Shown one piece after another: positions 1-9,107 of a stretch of 46,556 nt of DNA. A program made the position numbers and the translations under genes. The notes beneath the pieces are model-generated. The model saw only the letters and a list, made by a program, of their open reading frames with translations, searched no databases and was not told the DNA's origin. The DNA is taken from the NCBI GenBank assembly GCA_001803225.1, contig MHBF01000066.1:1-46556 (forward strand), given 5' to 3'. Source of the DNA: Lentisphaerae bacterium GWF2_44_16 (GTDB lineage Bacteria > Verrucomicrobiota > Lentisphaeria > Victivallales > GWF2-45-14). The stretch's first letter is position 1; the number at the start of each line of letters is the position of its first letter.

Positions 1-2
1 TT

Positions 3-1040
3 ACACAGGTTGAAATAGCGAAAAAGCTTAAAATTTCGCAGAAGACCGTATCGCGTGTGCTGAATAAAGATCCGATGGTCAGGGAAGACACCCGTGAGCT
101 GGTGCTTGGTGAACTGGCGCGTATCGGTTATGCCCCGAACCTGAACGCCAGAAACCTTGTTACCGGCAGACAGAACGCCATAGGCATACTGATGCCGGGA
201 GAATATACACTTCAGTCAATATATTTCACGGAAGCTCTCAGCGGAATAATGCATGAAACAAAAAAAAGCGGAAAAGAACTGCTTTTTCACAGTGTTTCCG
301 AAAGTCCGGAGACCATACAGGACTTCAATATGTTTCTCCATAGAGTTGACGCGTTGCTGATTTTCAACATAGGTTCCGAACGGAAGATTGTTCCGAAACT
401 TCTGAAGACCATCAGTAAATCATCAAAACCTTTCATGCTCATAGAGAGCCGTCCCGATGGAAAATATCCTTTTGCCACAATCGACAACCATTTGGGCGGA
501 TATCTAGCCGGGGAACATCTTCTGAAACTTGGCCATAAAAAATTCTGCGTCATATCCGAAAAAGACGCTTCATTATGGGAATATGATCAGCGGCGCGATG
601 GTTTTCTGGCGGCCGTGGAGACAAGGAGCCTGTCCCGCCGTAACGTGTATCTGCTGGATACGGAAAAAAGGTGCGAACTCACTCCGATAGCTGAAAAAAT
701 ACTATCCATGAAAGCAGAGAAAAGACCTACGGCTTTTTTTCTGATGAACGACCACATGGCAAGAGTTTTAACTGTGGAATTGGAGAAGAGAGGATTCGTT
801 ATTCCGCGTGATTTTTCAATTGTAGGCTTTAACGATATAAAGAGGGAAACGGAACTCATGCATCCTTTTCTGACGACAATACGCCAGCCCTTCAGCGAAC
901 TCGGTACGGAAACGGTCAAAGCTCTTTTGAAAGATAACAGAGATGATGCCAGACTGATGTTCAAGCCGGAATTGATAATAAGGGAAACAAGCGCCGCGCC
1001 TGATGCGGCACGAAAGGGCCGATATGAGAAAAATTCTTAG
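3..1040 (+). CDS. LacI-family transcriptional regulator (5' partial)
   Basis: Sugar-responsive repressor or activator. The frame is open from the first bases of the window, and its first codons give TQVEIAKKLKISQKTVSRVL, a typical LacI helix-turn-helix, so only a few N-terminal codons lie upstream; the internal GTG at 57 is not the start. Next come the hinge (NARNLVTGRQNAIGILMPG) and a periplasmic-binding-protein-like effector domain with GGYLAGEHLLKLGHKKFCVI and the family's FNDI...TTIRQP motif near the C-terminus. The stop overlaps the following pilin-like gene by 17 bp, which suggests transcription with the saccharide operon. The effector is probably a sugar released by the downstream enzymes (inference). 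Confidence 0.9.
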   Translation, partial: TQVEIAKKLKISQKTVSRVLNKDPMVREDTRELVLGELARIGYAPNLNARNLVTGRQNAIGILMPGEYTLQSIYFTEALSGIMHETKKSGKELLFHSVSESPETIQDFNMFLHRVDALLIFNIGSERKIVPKLLKTISKSSKPFMLIESRPDGKYPFATIDNHLGGYLAGEHLLKLGHKKFCVISEKDASLWEYDQRRDGFLAAVETRSLSRRNVYLLDTEKRCELTPIAEKILSMKAEKRPTAFFLMNDHMARVLTVELEKRGFVIPRDFSIVGFNDIKRETELMHPFLTTIRQPFSELGTETVKALLKDNRDDARLMFKPELIIRETSAAPDAARKGRYEKNS

Positions 1041-1731
1041 ATTTACGCTCATCGAGCTCCTCATAGTGATAAGCATAATAGCTATACTTGCCGGAATGCT
1101 TCTTCCTGCGCTGAGTAAGGCGAGAGACAAGGCAAAACAGATAAGTTGCGCCGGAAACCTGAAACAGTGTTCTTCCGCGACATATAATTATTACGATGAT
1201 TTCAATTCTTATATACCTTTTGCCTATGATGTCGCCGGAACACCTTATGATGGATATGCGACTCCTTCAAGTCCTGCGTGGTTTTCGCTGTTATGCGAAT
1301 ACCTGAATATACCGCAAGACCCAGGAACAGGCTTCTACTATCAGCTTGGCGCCGTTGCAGGAAAAGGTCTGAACAAACCTGTCGTTTTCACTTGTCCTTC
1401 TCAGTCGTATCCCCATAAAAATCCTGTTTCATACTGTCCGGAAATCAGAATCGCTCCCAGCGCGGCTTATGAAGTGAACGGTATCAGGAGAGGAAAGCTT
1501 AACAGAATAACGAAACCTTCACAAAAGGCATGGCTTAACGAAGCGACCAATGGTGTCCGTATGAACGGTTCGCTTATTATTATTGGAAATCCTACAAATT
1601 ATTTTGCGTCAAGACATTTAGGAAGCGGAAACATTCTTTTCTTTGACGGTCACGCCACCTGGCTTCCTTTTGACAAGGTGAAAGCTCCTGCCGCAGGGGT
1701 TTATTCTGATATTTACGGTGCTTATCAGTAA
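1024..1731 (+). CDS. Pilin-like protein with N-terminal methylation helix and H-X9-DG C-terminus
   Basis: Type IV pilin or type II secretion pseudopilin-like protein of the large DUF1559/H-X9-DG group found in PVC bacteria. It opens with a short basic leader and the hydrophobic helix [20 protein letters not shown] followed by LPALSKAR, with Glu at mature +5. The residue before the Phe is Arg, not the usual Gly. Near the C-terminus, RHLGSGNILFFDGH fits H-X9-DG exactly. The ATG at 1024 is preferred over the ATG at 1003 because AAAGGG sits just upstream and no leader residues are lost. It overlaps the LacI gene and lies 29 bp before the DUF4838 gene, so it belongs to that operon. Its role in assembly or secretion is unknown. 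Confidence 0.85.
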   Translation: MRKILRFTLIELLIVISIIAILAGMLLPALSKARDKAKQISCAGNLKQCSSATYNYYDDFNSYIPFAYDVAGTPYDGYATPSSPAWFSLLCEYLNIPQDPGTGFYYQLGAVAGKGLNKPVVFTCPSQSYPHKNPVSYCPEIRIAPSAAYEVNGIRRGKLNRITKPSQKAWLNEATNGVRMNGSLIIIGNPTNYFASRHLGSGNILFFDGHATWLPFDKVKAPAAGVYSDIYGAYQ

Positions 1732-1760
1732 TCAATAACTATATTCAACAAGGAGGAAAA

Positions 1761-4700
1761 ATGTTCAGAAGAATCGGGGAAATTTTAATTGTAACGGCAT
1801 TTATTTTCGCGGGTATGAATGGATTTTCAGCAGCAGAGACAGTTATTCCTAACGATTATACGAAAAACCATTTTTCCGCTATTAATGAAAAAGAGAAAAT
1901 TATTCTGGCGGAAAATGGAAAAGCAAATGTCGAAATAGTAACAGGCGAAAAAGCTTCTCCCGTGGTGAAATTCGCGGCAAAGGAATTACAGAAATATCTG
2001 AATGAGAGCACGGGGGCGGATATAAAAATAGTTTCAAAACGAAGCGGCGCAATTCCAGCCATAATGCTGGGCGTGAATAAAGAGACGGAAAACATCGTAG
2101 GAAAAGAAGTTGCCAAACTGCCGGTTGATGGATTCATAATCAGAAAACCCGTGAACATGAACGCCGTAATCATAGCAGGAAAAGACAATCCTTCTGCCAA
2201 CATTGAAGAGATATTGAAACGGGGCGCCTATTGGGAAATGTTTTTTGACAAGGCCACACTTTACGGGGTTTATGATTTTCTGGAACGTTTTGTCGGTGTT
2301 AGATTTTATTTTCCCGGCGAAATCGGAACTGTTGTTCCAAAGCATACCGTATTGAGCGTTCCGGCAATGGATATAAAGGAGGCTCCCGATTTTCCCCAAC
2401 GCAGGGCCGGATTGCCGGGCGAATGGTATGAAAAAACCGATGTTTCGACCTGCAACCCGAATCTGCAACTCTTGCGTTATCGTATGGAATCTTTTCACAA
2501 GCCCTGCTGTCATGGACTGACACGGCTTGATCTCATAGAGAGATTCGGGAAAAATCATCCGGAATATTTTTCATTGCTCTTATCAGGGAAGAGAGATAAC
2601 AGCAAATCAACAGCGACACCGCATTTTGGACATCTCTGTTATAAAAATGACGCGCTCAAGGAAGAGATTTATAAAGATGCTGAAACTTACCTGACTGGAA
2701 AAGAATCAGCGTTACGAAATATCAAAAAATGGAACCTCATGTGCTGTCAGCCCGGATATTTCAATATAATGCCTCAGGATGGACTTGGCCGTACAACTGC
2801 GTGCCGCTGTGAAAAATGCGCGAAATATTTTGAAGAAAATAGGATGGGTGAACTGGTCTGGGGCTTTATTATAGACATCGCTAAAAAACTGAAGGTGAAC
2901 GGTGTTCCCGGTGATATTACGGCGATGGCGTATGCGGATTACAAGGATATACCGCCTTATGATATTCCTGGTAATATGCAGGTGATGCTCGCGACTGCGG
3001 GGCCCTGGGTGGAGCATATAAAAGAGAAGAGGGAAAAAGACGATAAATATATAATGGACTGGGATAAAAAAATAGCGCCCAAGAAAGTATGGCTCTGGAA
3101 TTATATGTATAAACACAAGAAAGTCGAATTTCCGGGGATTGCCTCTCCGACTCCCCTTGCTGTCGGACATTATTATAAGAGGGTTGCTCCATATATAACG
3201 GGAGCTCTCCTGGGGAGCGCGACGGACCAGTTCATATTCTACTATCTGAACTTCTATATGTTTTATAAGATGGCATGGAATTCCTCGTATGATGTCGAAG
3301 GAATAATGAAGGAACACAATGAAAAAATGTTCGGCCCGGCTACTGTTCCGATGGGAAAATTTCTTCTAAGGCTTGAAGACTTATGGCTTAAATGTCTTGG
3401 TAAAGTTATTGAGACTCCGCTTGGCCCGGTCAATGTGCCTCCGACCGAATTGGAATTATGGGGAAATATCTATACCGATGCTGTCTTCACGGAACTGAAC
3501 GCGTATTGCGATGAAGCCGAAAAACTCGTTTCAGGTGATCCTGACTGTTTGAAGAGAGTAAAGTTTATAAGGTACAACTTTCTCGGCAGGGCTATGGAGG
3601 CCCATAAAAAATATCTTAAAAACAGAAAAGCCCTTGACGATCTTGTCTTTGAAGTGCTGCCGGCAAATCCCGCCCAGCAGGCCGGGGATATGAAAGTGGA
3701 AGACTGGAAAAACGCTTCTTCAGTTCAATTGACAGGTTACCGCGGTACTGATGTTCCGGTCAAAACTACCGTGTATTCCGGGTGGGACGATAAAAATATT
3801 TATTTCTTCTTTGATTGTGCCGAACCGGAAATTGCGAAAGCGTCATACCTGAAAAGAGAGAATGATAATACAATTCTATTTCAGGATAACAGTATTGAGA
3901 TATTTCTGGCCCCTGATTCTAAACGTAAAGATTATTATCAGATGATAATCAATACGGCAGGGAGTATCGCTGACCTTAAAGTCGTTACGGACGCAAATGG
4001 CGTGAAAAAGATTTCCTATGACTGGAACAGCGGTGCCGAAGTGAAAACAGCGGTGAATGAGAAAAGCTGGACGGCTTTTGTGAAGATACCACTGGCCTCT
4101 ATCGGTGTCGAGCATGTCGGAAAAAATATGGATATCATCGCCAATTTCGCACGGTCAAGAGTTATAAAAGGTTCTTCAGAGATGAAAGGCAAACAATTCG
4201 TATGGGGCCCTTATATCAGGAACGGTTACGGGGATATACTGAATTTCGGTACAATCCGCCTCGTAAAGAATAAATCTGAAAGTGTCTCACTTCTGAAAAA
4301 CGGGGACTTCGAAAAGCTTGATGCAAAAACGGGTTTTCCCGCAAGCTGGCATTTTTCTTCGAGGGACAAGGAGGAAATAAAGCTTGTCCAACTGGACGAG
4401 ACAAGTTTCTGTTCCGGCGGCAAATCCCTTAAAATGACCGTTCCTCCGGAAGGCGTGAAAGAAAAATACGGGATATATGCGGGACAGAGTTTTCCCCCTC
4501 TGAATCCGAACACCGAATATCTCCTGACGTTCTTTTTCAAAACTGAAAATATAACACCCATTGAAGATTACCGTTATACTCCGGGAGTTTGCGTCAATAT
4601 CAATGCCGGTGGCAATAAATGGTTTCCGAAAAGTTATTACACAGGCACTATTCCATGGACGAAACAAGGTTTCCAGTTCAAAACCGATGATAAGGTTGCT

Positions 4701-4790
4701 GATACGAAAAGCTCATATATAAGATTGAGGATAATGGGCGCTTCCGGAACTGTATGGTTTGACGATGTTCGTCTGAGAAAATTGAATTAA
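1761..4790 (+). CDS. Secreted DUF4838 glycoside-hydrolase-like protein with CBM9-like and carbohydrate-binding C-terminal domains
   Basis: Probable extracytoplasmic polysaccharide-degrading enzyme of 1009 residues. Residues 1-26 form a signal peptide ending in FSAAE. Residues ~50-200 resemble the N-terminal domain of alpha-glucuronidases (ANVEIVTGEKASPVVKFAAK, GVNKETENIVGK). Residues ~210-540 match DUF4838, including CxCxxC (TACRCEKCAKYF). Residues ~640-850 resemble a CBM9/DOMON-like domain (VEDWKNAS, DDKNIYFFFDCAEPE, DNSIEIFLAPD). The C-terminus from ~855 begins LLKNGDFE and ends TVWFDDVRLRK, typical of CBM4/9-type beta-sandwiches. The start has a perfect AAGGAGG site. I assign the domains by recognition; the catalytic residues and substrate are not established, though DUF4838 proteins usually sit with glycan-degradation genes. 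Confidence 0.85.
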   Translation: MFRRIGEILIVTAFIFAGMNGFSAAETVIPNDYTKNHFSAINEKEKIILAENGKANVEIVTGEKASPVVKFAAKELQKYLNESTGADIKIVSKRSGAIPAIMLGVNKETENIVGKEVAKLPVDGFIIRKPVNMNAVIIAGKDNPSANIEEILKRGAYWEMFFDKATLYGVYDFLERFVGVRFYFPGEIGTVVPKHTVLSVPAMDIKEAPDFPQRRAGLPGEWYEKTDVSTCNPNLQLLRYRMESFHKPCCHGLTRLDLIERFGKNHPEYFSLLLSGKRDNSKSTATPHFGHLCYKNDALKEEIYKDAETYLTGKESALRNIKKWNLMCCQPGYFNIMPQDGLGRTTACRCEKCAKYFEENRMGELVWGFIIDIAKKLKVNGVPGDITAMAYADYKDIPPYDIPGNMQVMLATAGPWVEHIKEKREKDDKYIMDWDKKIAPKKVWLWNYMYKHKKVEFPGIASPTPLAVGHYYKRVAPYITGALLGSATDQFIFYYLNFYMFYKMAWNSSYDVEGIMKEHNEKMFGPATVPMGKFLLRLEDLWLKCLGKVIETPLGPVNVPPTELELWGNIYTDAVFTELNAYCDEAEKLVSGDPDCLKRVKFIRYNFLGRAMEAHKKYLKNRKALDDLVFEVLPANPAQQAGDMKVEDWKNASSVQLTGYRGTDVPVKTTVYSGWDDKNIYFFFDCAEPEIAKASYLKRENDNTILFQDNSIEIFLAPDSKRKDYYQMIINTAGSIADLKVVTDANGVKKISYDWNSGAEVKTAVNEKSWTAFVKIPLASIGVEHVGKNMDIIANFARSRVIKGSSEMKGKQFVWGPYIRNGYGDILNFGTIRLVKNKSESVSLLKNGDFEKLDAKTGFPASWHFSSRDKEEIKLVQLDETSFCSGGKSLKMTVPPEGVKEKYGIYAGQSFPPLNPNTEYLLTFFFKTENITPIEDYRYTPGVCVNINAGGNKWFPKSYYTGTIPWTKQGFQFKTDDKVADTKSSYIRLRIMGASGTVWFDDVRLRKLN

Positions 4791-4801
4791 GAAAGATTTA
4801 A

Positions 4802-6112
4802 ATGAAAAAGATAATGATTTTACTTCAGGTTTCCATACTTTTTATTTCCCTGTCTGCCGATATGAAAAAACAGAATATGGCGAGTTTAGAACTTATCATC
4901 AAAACAGACAAAAAAGACGCTGTTTATAAGATTGGAGAAAAAATAAATTTTTCAGCCGTGTTCGTTAAGGATGGAAAAGCAGTTCCCGGAAAAAAACTCA
5001 ATTATATTATAGAGCGTGATGGTTCCGAGACGCTGAAAGGCGAGATTGTTTCAGCAGAAAAACCAGTCCTTATGGAAACATTTCTAGAGAAACCCGGCTT
5101 TGCGCTCTGTACTGTTTCTTTCACTGACAACGGCAAGGAAATCAAATCATTCGCCGGAGCAGGCGCGATGCCTTATGAAATAAAGCCCGCCTCCTCATGT
5201 CCCGATGACTTTGATAAATTCTGGTCTGAAAAAAAAGCGTTGCTTAACAAAATACCTCTGGATGTAAAAAGAGAAAAAGTGGAAACTCCGGTAGAATTCA
5301 GAGGAAAACTTGAATGTTTCGAGGTGAAAGCGGATTGTGGAGAATGGGGACAGGTCTCGGGCTATCTGGTCATGCCTGTAAATGCCGCTAAAGATTCTCT
5401 TCCCGGAATTGTGTTCTATCAAAGTGCCGGGGTCTTAAGCGTCAATCTAAAATACATTTGCGACCGTTCCGGTGGAAATAAAATTGCTTTCGGCGTTAAT
5501 GCCCACGGGATAGACAATGGCAGAACGGCGGAGTATTATAAGAATGTCTCCCGTGAAAAACTGGAAGGATATTCTTATTTTAATATGGATGACAGAGACA
5601 AAACATATTTTATCGGGATGTTCCTCCGTGCGTACAGAGCATTGCAGATTGTCAAATCTCTGCCGGAATGGGACGGCAAAACACTTATTGCCTTCGGCGG
5701 CAGTCAAGGCGGCGGACAGGCGCTTGCGGCAACCGCGCTTGACTCGGATGTTACCTTTTGTGTGTCCAGAATTTCAGCGCTTTGCGATCATCATGGGATT
5801 TTTGAAAAGCGCAAAAGCGGATGGCCCCAGTTCATAAAAAAAGCAAAGAAGATGGACGTTGATAAAGTCGCTGATGCGGTCAGGTATGTCGATGTGGTTA
5901 ATTTTGCCCGGCGCATAAATGTTGAGACTGTAATGACTGTAGGTTTCATCGATAGAACATGTTCTCCCGCTTCTGTTTTCGCGGCTTACAACAGTATTCC
6001 CGAGGGGAAAAAGACTATGATTTGCAGTCCCGAAGCGGGGCATGGAAGCGTTCCGTCCGATGTCGAAAAGAAAATTGATGAAAAATTAAATGAACATATA
6101 ACGAGAAAATAA
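4802..6112 (+). CDS. Secreted acetyl xylan esterase / cephalosporin-C deacetylase family (CE7) esterase
   Basis: Alpha/beta-hydrolase expected to remove acetyl groups from glycans or oligosaccharides. An N-terminal signal-like hydrophobic stretch is followed by a beta-sandwich-like segment (~25-125), then the AXE1 domain (~130-436) beginning with CPDDFDKFWSEKK, a hallmark opening of the family. The catalytic triad is visible: Ser301 in GGSQGG, Asp384 in GFIDRTCSP and His414 in EAGHGS. It is longer than the ~320-residue cytoplasmic CE7 enzymes because of the N-terminal extension. It starts 11 bp after the DUF4838 gene, consistent with joint action on an acetylated polysaccharide. Confidence 0.88.
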   Translation: MKKIMILLQVSILFISLSADMKKQNMASLELIIKTDKKDAVYKIGEKINFSAVFVKDGKAVPGKKLNYIIERDGSETLKGEIVSAEKPVLMETFLEKPGFALCTVSFTDNGKEIKSFAGAGAMPYEIKPASSCPDDFDKFWSEKKALLNKIPLDVKREKVETPVEFRGKLECFEVKADCGEWGQVSGYLVMPVNAAKDSLPGIVFYQSAGVLSVNLKYICDRSGGNKIAFGVNAHGIDNGRTAEYYKNVSREKLEGYSYFNMDDRDKTYFIGMFLRAYRALQIVKSLPEWDGKTLIAFGGSQGGGQALAATALDSDVTFCVSRISALCDHHGIFEKRKSGWPQFIKKAKKMDVDKVADAVRYVDVVNFARRINVETVMTVGFIDRTCSPASVFAAYNSIPEGKKTMICSPEAGHGSVPSDVEKKIDEKLNEHITRK

Positions 6113-6133
6113 ATTTTTATGGAAAGGGTATTT

Positions 6134-6943
6134 ATGAAGGTTTTCATTGTAACGGATTTGGAAGGCGTCAGCGGCTGTGTTGCAGGGGGCTATGGGAAAT
6201 CGGCGGGGCCGCTCATGCAGGAATATCTCTCGCTCATGATGGGGGAGATAAACGCCGCTGTCGAAGGCTGCGTTCAGGCCGGGGCGGAGGAAATCATAGT
6301 AGGAGAAGCCCATCAGATAGATCTGGCGAAACTCCATCCTGAAGCGAAACTTTCCCGCGGCATTCCATGGCATGAAGCTATGAAGCTGAGGAAATATGAC
6401 GTTGCGCTTTTCGTGGGGCAGCATGCCCGGACGGACCTTGCGGGCGCGGTGCGCGCCCATACCGGCAGCAGCAACAGCATTATCGGATTCTGGATAAATG
6501 ATATGCCCGCCGGCGAACTCGCGTATATTGGCGGATTTCTCGGCAGTCTGGGAACACCTGTCATTTTTCTTGCCGGAGATACAGCCGCGTGCAGGGAAGC
6601 CGAGGAACTGATAAAAGGCCCCGTGGTGACAGTGGCGGTCGAGGAGTCTCACAATGTCCATGGGGCACTCTGTCTGCCTCCGGCGAAAACGCACGGCATG
6701 ATAACCGAAGGCGTGAAGAAAGCCTTTAAGGTCAAAGATAAAATAAAGCCAATCACGTTTAAAGGCCCGGTAACTTTCAAAATAGAATTCAAATACTCGA
6801 AGATAGCCGATGATTTCTGTGTCGTTCCCGGAGTAAAGAGGGTAAATGCCAGGACTATATCATATACCGCCGAGACTTATGAGAAGGCATATATGGTAGG
6901 AGTTGCAGTATTGGGCTTGGTGCTTGTGAGATATGACAGTTAA
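6134..6943 (+). CDS. M55-family D-aminopeptidase (DppA-like)
   Basis: Zinc aminopeptidase related to Bacillus DppA, which removes D-amino acids from short peptides. The ATG at 6134 is chosen over 6119 because GGAAAGGG precedes it by about six bases and it gives the family's N-terminus MKVFIVTDLEG. From that start the metal ligands Asp8, Glu10 and His60 fall at the same numbers as in DppA, with His97 (GQH) and Glu128 (GEL) as the later ligands and His109 (RAHT) as the expected catalytic His. Its presence among glycan enzymes suggests turnover of peptide-bearing glycans or muropeptides (inference). No peptide permease gene is adjacent. Confidence 0.88.
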   Translation: MKVFIVTDLEGVSGCVAGGYGKSAGPLMQEYLSLMMGEINAAVEGCVQAGAEEIIVGEAHQIDLAKLHPEAKLSRGIPWHEAMKLRKYDVALFVGQHARTDLAGAVRAHTGSSNSIIGFWINDMPAGELAYIGGFLGSLGTPVIFLAGDTAACREAEELIKGPVVTVAVEESHNVHGALCLPPAKTHGMITEGVKKAFKVKDKIKPITFKGPVTFKIEFKYSKIADDFCVVPGVKRVNARTISYTAETYEKAYMVGVAVLGLVLVRYDS

Positions 6944-6970
6944 CATAGACGGTAAAGGAGATTTTCTAAA

Positions 6971-8095
6971 GTGAATAAGGTAAAGGTTGGCGTTGTCGGC
7001 GTTGGCACGATGGGAAAAGGCCATGTCAGGACGCTTAATGAAATTGAGACATGTGTTGTCAGCGCTGTTTGCGATATCGATGAAGTTAAAATAAAGGCGC
7101 TCAGAGATGAAAAACTGATTGATGAAAAAGTGAAATCTTTTTCGGATTACCGCAAATTGATTTCATCCGGTCTATGCGATTGTGTCGCGATAGTAACGCC
7201 TCATCCGGCGCATCTTGAGATCGCGCTTGCCGCGTTTAAAGCCGGCTTGCATGTGATGTGCGATAAACCGATAACCTGTTCAGCCATGGACGCGGACAGG
7301 ATGATAGGGGCATGGGAAAAAACATCCGTCAAATTTTCCACCATGTATTCCATGCGTGCCAATCCCTGTAATAAACTTATAAAGGAATGGATCGAAAGCG
7401 GCAGACTCGGGACGATACGACGCGTAGAGATGACATGTACCGCATGGCTCAGGACTCAGAAATATTATAACGAGCAGTCATGGCGCGGCACTTGGAAAGG
7501 CGAAGGCGGCGGATTGCTGATGAATCAGGCGCCGCATAATCTTGACCTCCTTTATTACTGGTTCGGCCCCGCGAAATCAATATGGGCAAGCCTTGCCGGC
7601 CGTTACCATGATATTGAGACGGAAGACGAGGTTTTCGCGAAGATTGTTTCAGAAAAAGGCTTCCCGATTATTTTCAGTGCCAATACCGGAGAATTTCCCG
7701 GAAAGGATTACGTGGAGATTGTCGGCACTAAAGGCACTCTCGTAAAAAACGACGGCAAACTGCTTTTCAGGGAACTTGCCGAGCCGATTGACAAGACAAT
7801 AAAAGAATCAGAAAAAGCCTTTGCCACTCCCGAATATAAGGAACAGCCAGTAGAATTTGAAAGCAGCAAAACAAGCGGACATAAATCGATTTTCATGAAT
7901 CTGTTTGATAGCATCCTGAAAGGCCTGGACAATGACAGTCTGATCGCGCCGGGGGATGACGGCATACACTCCGTGGAATGGGCCAACGCCATGTTGCTTT
8001 CAAAATTTTCAGGAGAAGAAATCAAGTTGCCGGTGAAAAGAAAAACATATAATGAGCTTATGAAAAAGCTCATTGAACAAAAAATAAAACTTTAA
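6971..8095 (+). CDS. Gfo/Idh/MocA-family NAD(P)-dependent oxidoreductase
   Basis: Cytoplasmic sugar or cyclitol dehydrogenase-like protein of 374 residues. The N-terminal Rossmann fold has GVVGVGTMGKGH (residues 7-18), and CDKP near residue 100 supplies the conserved Lys99 of the usual EKP motif. The C-terminal domain has GGGLLMNQAPHNLDLL with His189 and Asp192, the usual catalytic region. The start is a GTG preceded by GGTAAAGGAG. It sits between the D-aminopeptidase and a sugar epimerase-like gene, a common pair in which a keto-sugar or inositol derivative is oxidised and isomerised. The substrate cannot be read from the sequence. Confidence 0.9.
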   Translation: MNKVKVGVVGVGTMGKGHVRTLNEIETCVVSAVCDIDEVKIKALRDEKLIDEKVKSFSDYRKLISSGLCDCVAIVTPHPAHLEIALAAFKAGLHVMCDKPITCSAMDADRMIGAWEKTSVKFSTMYSMRANPCNKLIKEWIESGRLGTIRRVEMTCTAWLRTQKYYNEQSWRGTWKGEGGGLLMNQAPHNLDLLYYWFGPAKSIWASLAGRYHDIETEDEVFAKIVSEKGFPIIFSANTGEFPGKDYVEIVGTKGTLVKNDGKLLFRELAEPIDKTIKESEKAFATPEYKEQPVEFESSKTSGHKSIFMNLFDSILKGLDNDSLIAPGDDGIHSVEWANAMLLSKFSGEEIKLPVKRKTYNELMKKLIEQKIKL

Positions 8096-8116
8096 AAAAA
8101 CAAAGGAAATGAAGAA

Positions 8117-8983
8117 ATGAAGATTTCATGTACCCCGATAAGTTTTTCGTCAATGTTCAATAAAAAGGAAATAACCCTCGAAAAGTTCATCGAGTATTGC
8201 GCTGAGCAGGGACTGGATGCCGTTGATCTGATGGATCCCCAGTATTATCCCTGGCAGTGGCAGGATTTCGAAACTCAGAAAAAAACAGCCGCTAAACTTC
8301 TGGAAAAAGCCGGACTGAAGCTTGCGGCATTTGCCTGCGGCAATCAGTTTACTTTGCAGGATGACGCTGAGTTTAACGCGCATGTCGAGAAAGTGAAGAA
8401 GGCAATTCAGACGGCCGCGGATTTCGGAGCGCCGCTTATAAGAATTTTCGGCGGACATCATCCTAACCCCGGTGCGGGCGGAAAAATGCCGCATGCCGCC
8501 GCCCTCGAAAGAGTGCTTCAGGGGATAGATAAATGCCTTCCATGCGCTGAAAAATACAAGGTTATCCTCGCACTGGAAAACCACGGATGTATGCCGGGGC
8601 ATTCTTATGAAATAGAAAAAATCATAAAGAAATTCGTTTCCCCGTTTCTCAAATCCACTTTTGACTGTGCTAATTTTATCGCCAACAACATGGATGAAAC
8701 GGAAGATACCCTGAGAGCATACGAACGTTTGAAAAGATTTGTTTCCCATGTGCATTTTAAAGATTTTGCTCCTGCTCCCGCGGACTCCGGCAAAAGAGTG
8801 ACGGCATGTGTCGCCGGAAAAGGGATTGTCCCTCTGCGTCAGTTTGCGGCATTGCTTGAGGATGACGCTTATCCGGGCTATTGCTCATTGGAATACGAAG
8901 CGGCTGTTCCCGCGATGGAAGGTGTTCCTCAAAGCTTCACCTACATGAAAGAACTCCGTAAAATTCACGCTTTTTTGAAATAA
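8117..8983 (+). CDS. Sugar phosphate isomerase/epimerase (xylose-isomerase-like TIM barrel)
   Basis: AP-endonuclease-2/xylose-isomerase-like TIM barrel of 288 residues, the usual size for the family. The expected divalent-metal ligands are visible: Glu164 (LALENHG), Asp183 (STFDCAN), His213 (HVHFKDF) and Glu259 (SLEYEA). CVAGKGIVPL near residue 231-240 matches the G-x-G-x-(I/V) segment before the last strand. It follows the Gfo/Idh/MocA gene by 21 bp with an AAAGGAAATGAAGAA ribosome-binding region and appears to close the operon. The likely role is interconversion of keto-sugars or inositol derivatives; the substrate is unknown. Confidence 0.88.
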   Translation: MKISCTPISFSSMFNKKEITLEKFIEYCAEQGLDAVDLMDPQYYPWQWQDFETQKKTAAKLLEKAGLKLAAFACGNQFTLQDDAEFNAHVEKVKKAIQTAADFGAPLIRIFGGHHPNPGAGGKMPHAAALERVLQGIDKCLPCAEKYKVILALENHGCMPGHSYEIEKIIKKFVSPFLKSTFDCANFIANNMDETEDTLRAYERLKRFVSHVHFKDFAPAPADSGKRVTACVAGKGIVPLRQFAALLEDDAYPGYCSLEYEAAVPAMEGVPQSFTYMKELRKIHAFLK

Positions 8984-9017
8984 GGAAAATTTTTGCTTCA
9001 AACATGGTGCGGAAATG

Positions 9018-9096
9018 GCGGACTGAGACTTGATGAACTCATGAGTTCAGTAATTTATAATTGAGAAAACAGGGGAAGCTTTAGTAATATTGAGGT
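9018..9096 (+). promoter_or_regulatory. Leader element 1: palindromic operator and -10 box upstream of the GH2 gene
   Basis: The 124-bp gap before the GH2 gene holds a perfect 16-bp palindrome, TGAACTCATGAGTTCA (9034-9049), followed after six bases by TATAAT (9056-9061). A -35-like TTGATG starts at 9030 with an unusually long 20-bp spacer, so the palindrome fills the spacer. Further down lie ACAGGGGAAGCTTTAGTAA and a GAGGT ribosome-binding site (9092-9096). Nearly the same arrangement recurs at 14642-14716. The palindrome is plain to see; its role as an operator is inferred. Confidence 0.55.
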
Positions 9097-9107
9097 AAAC
9101 ACACGTG

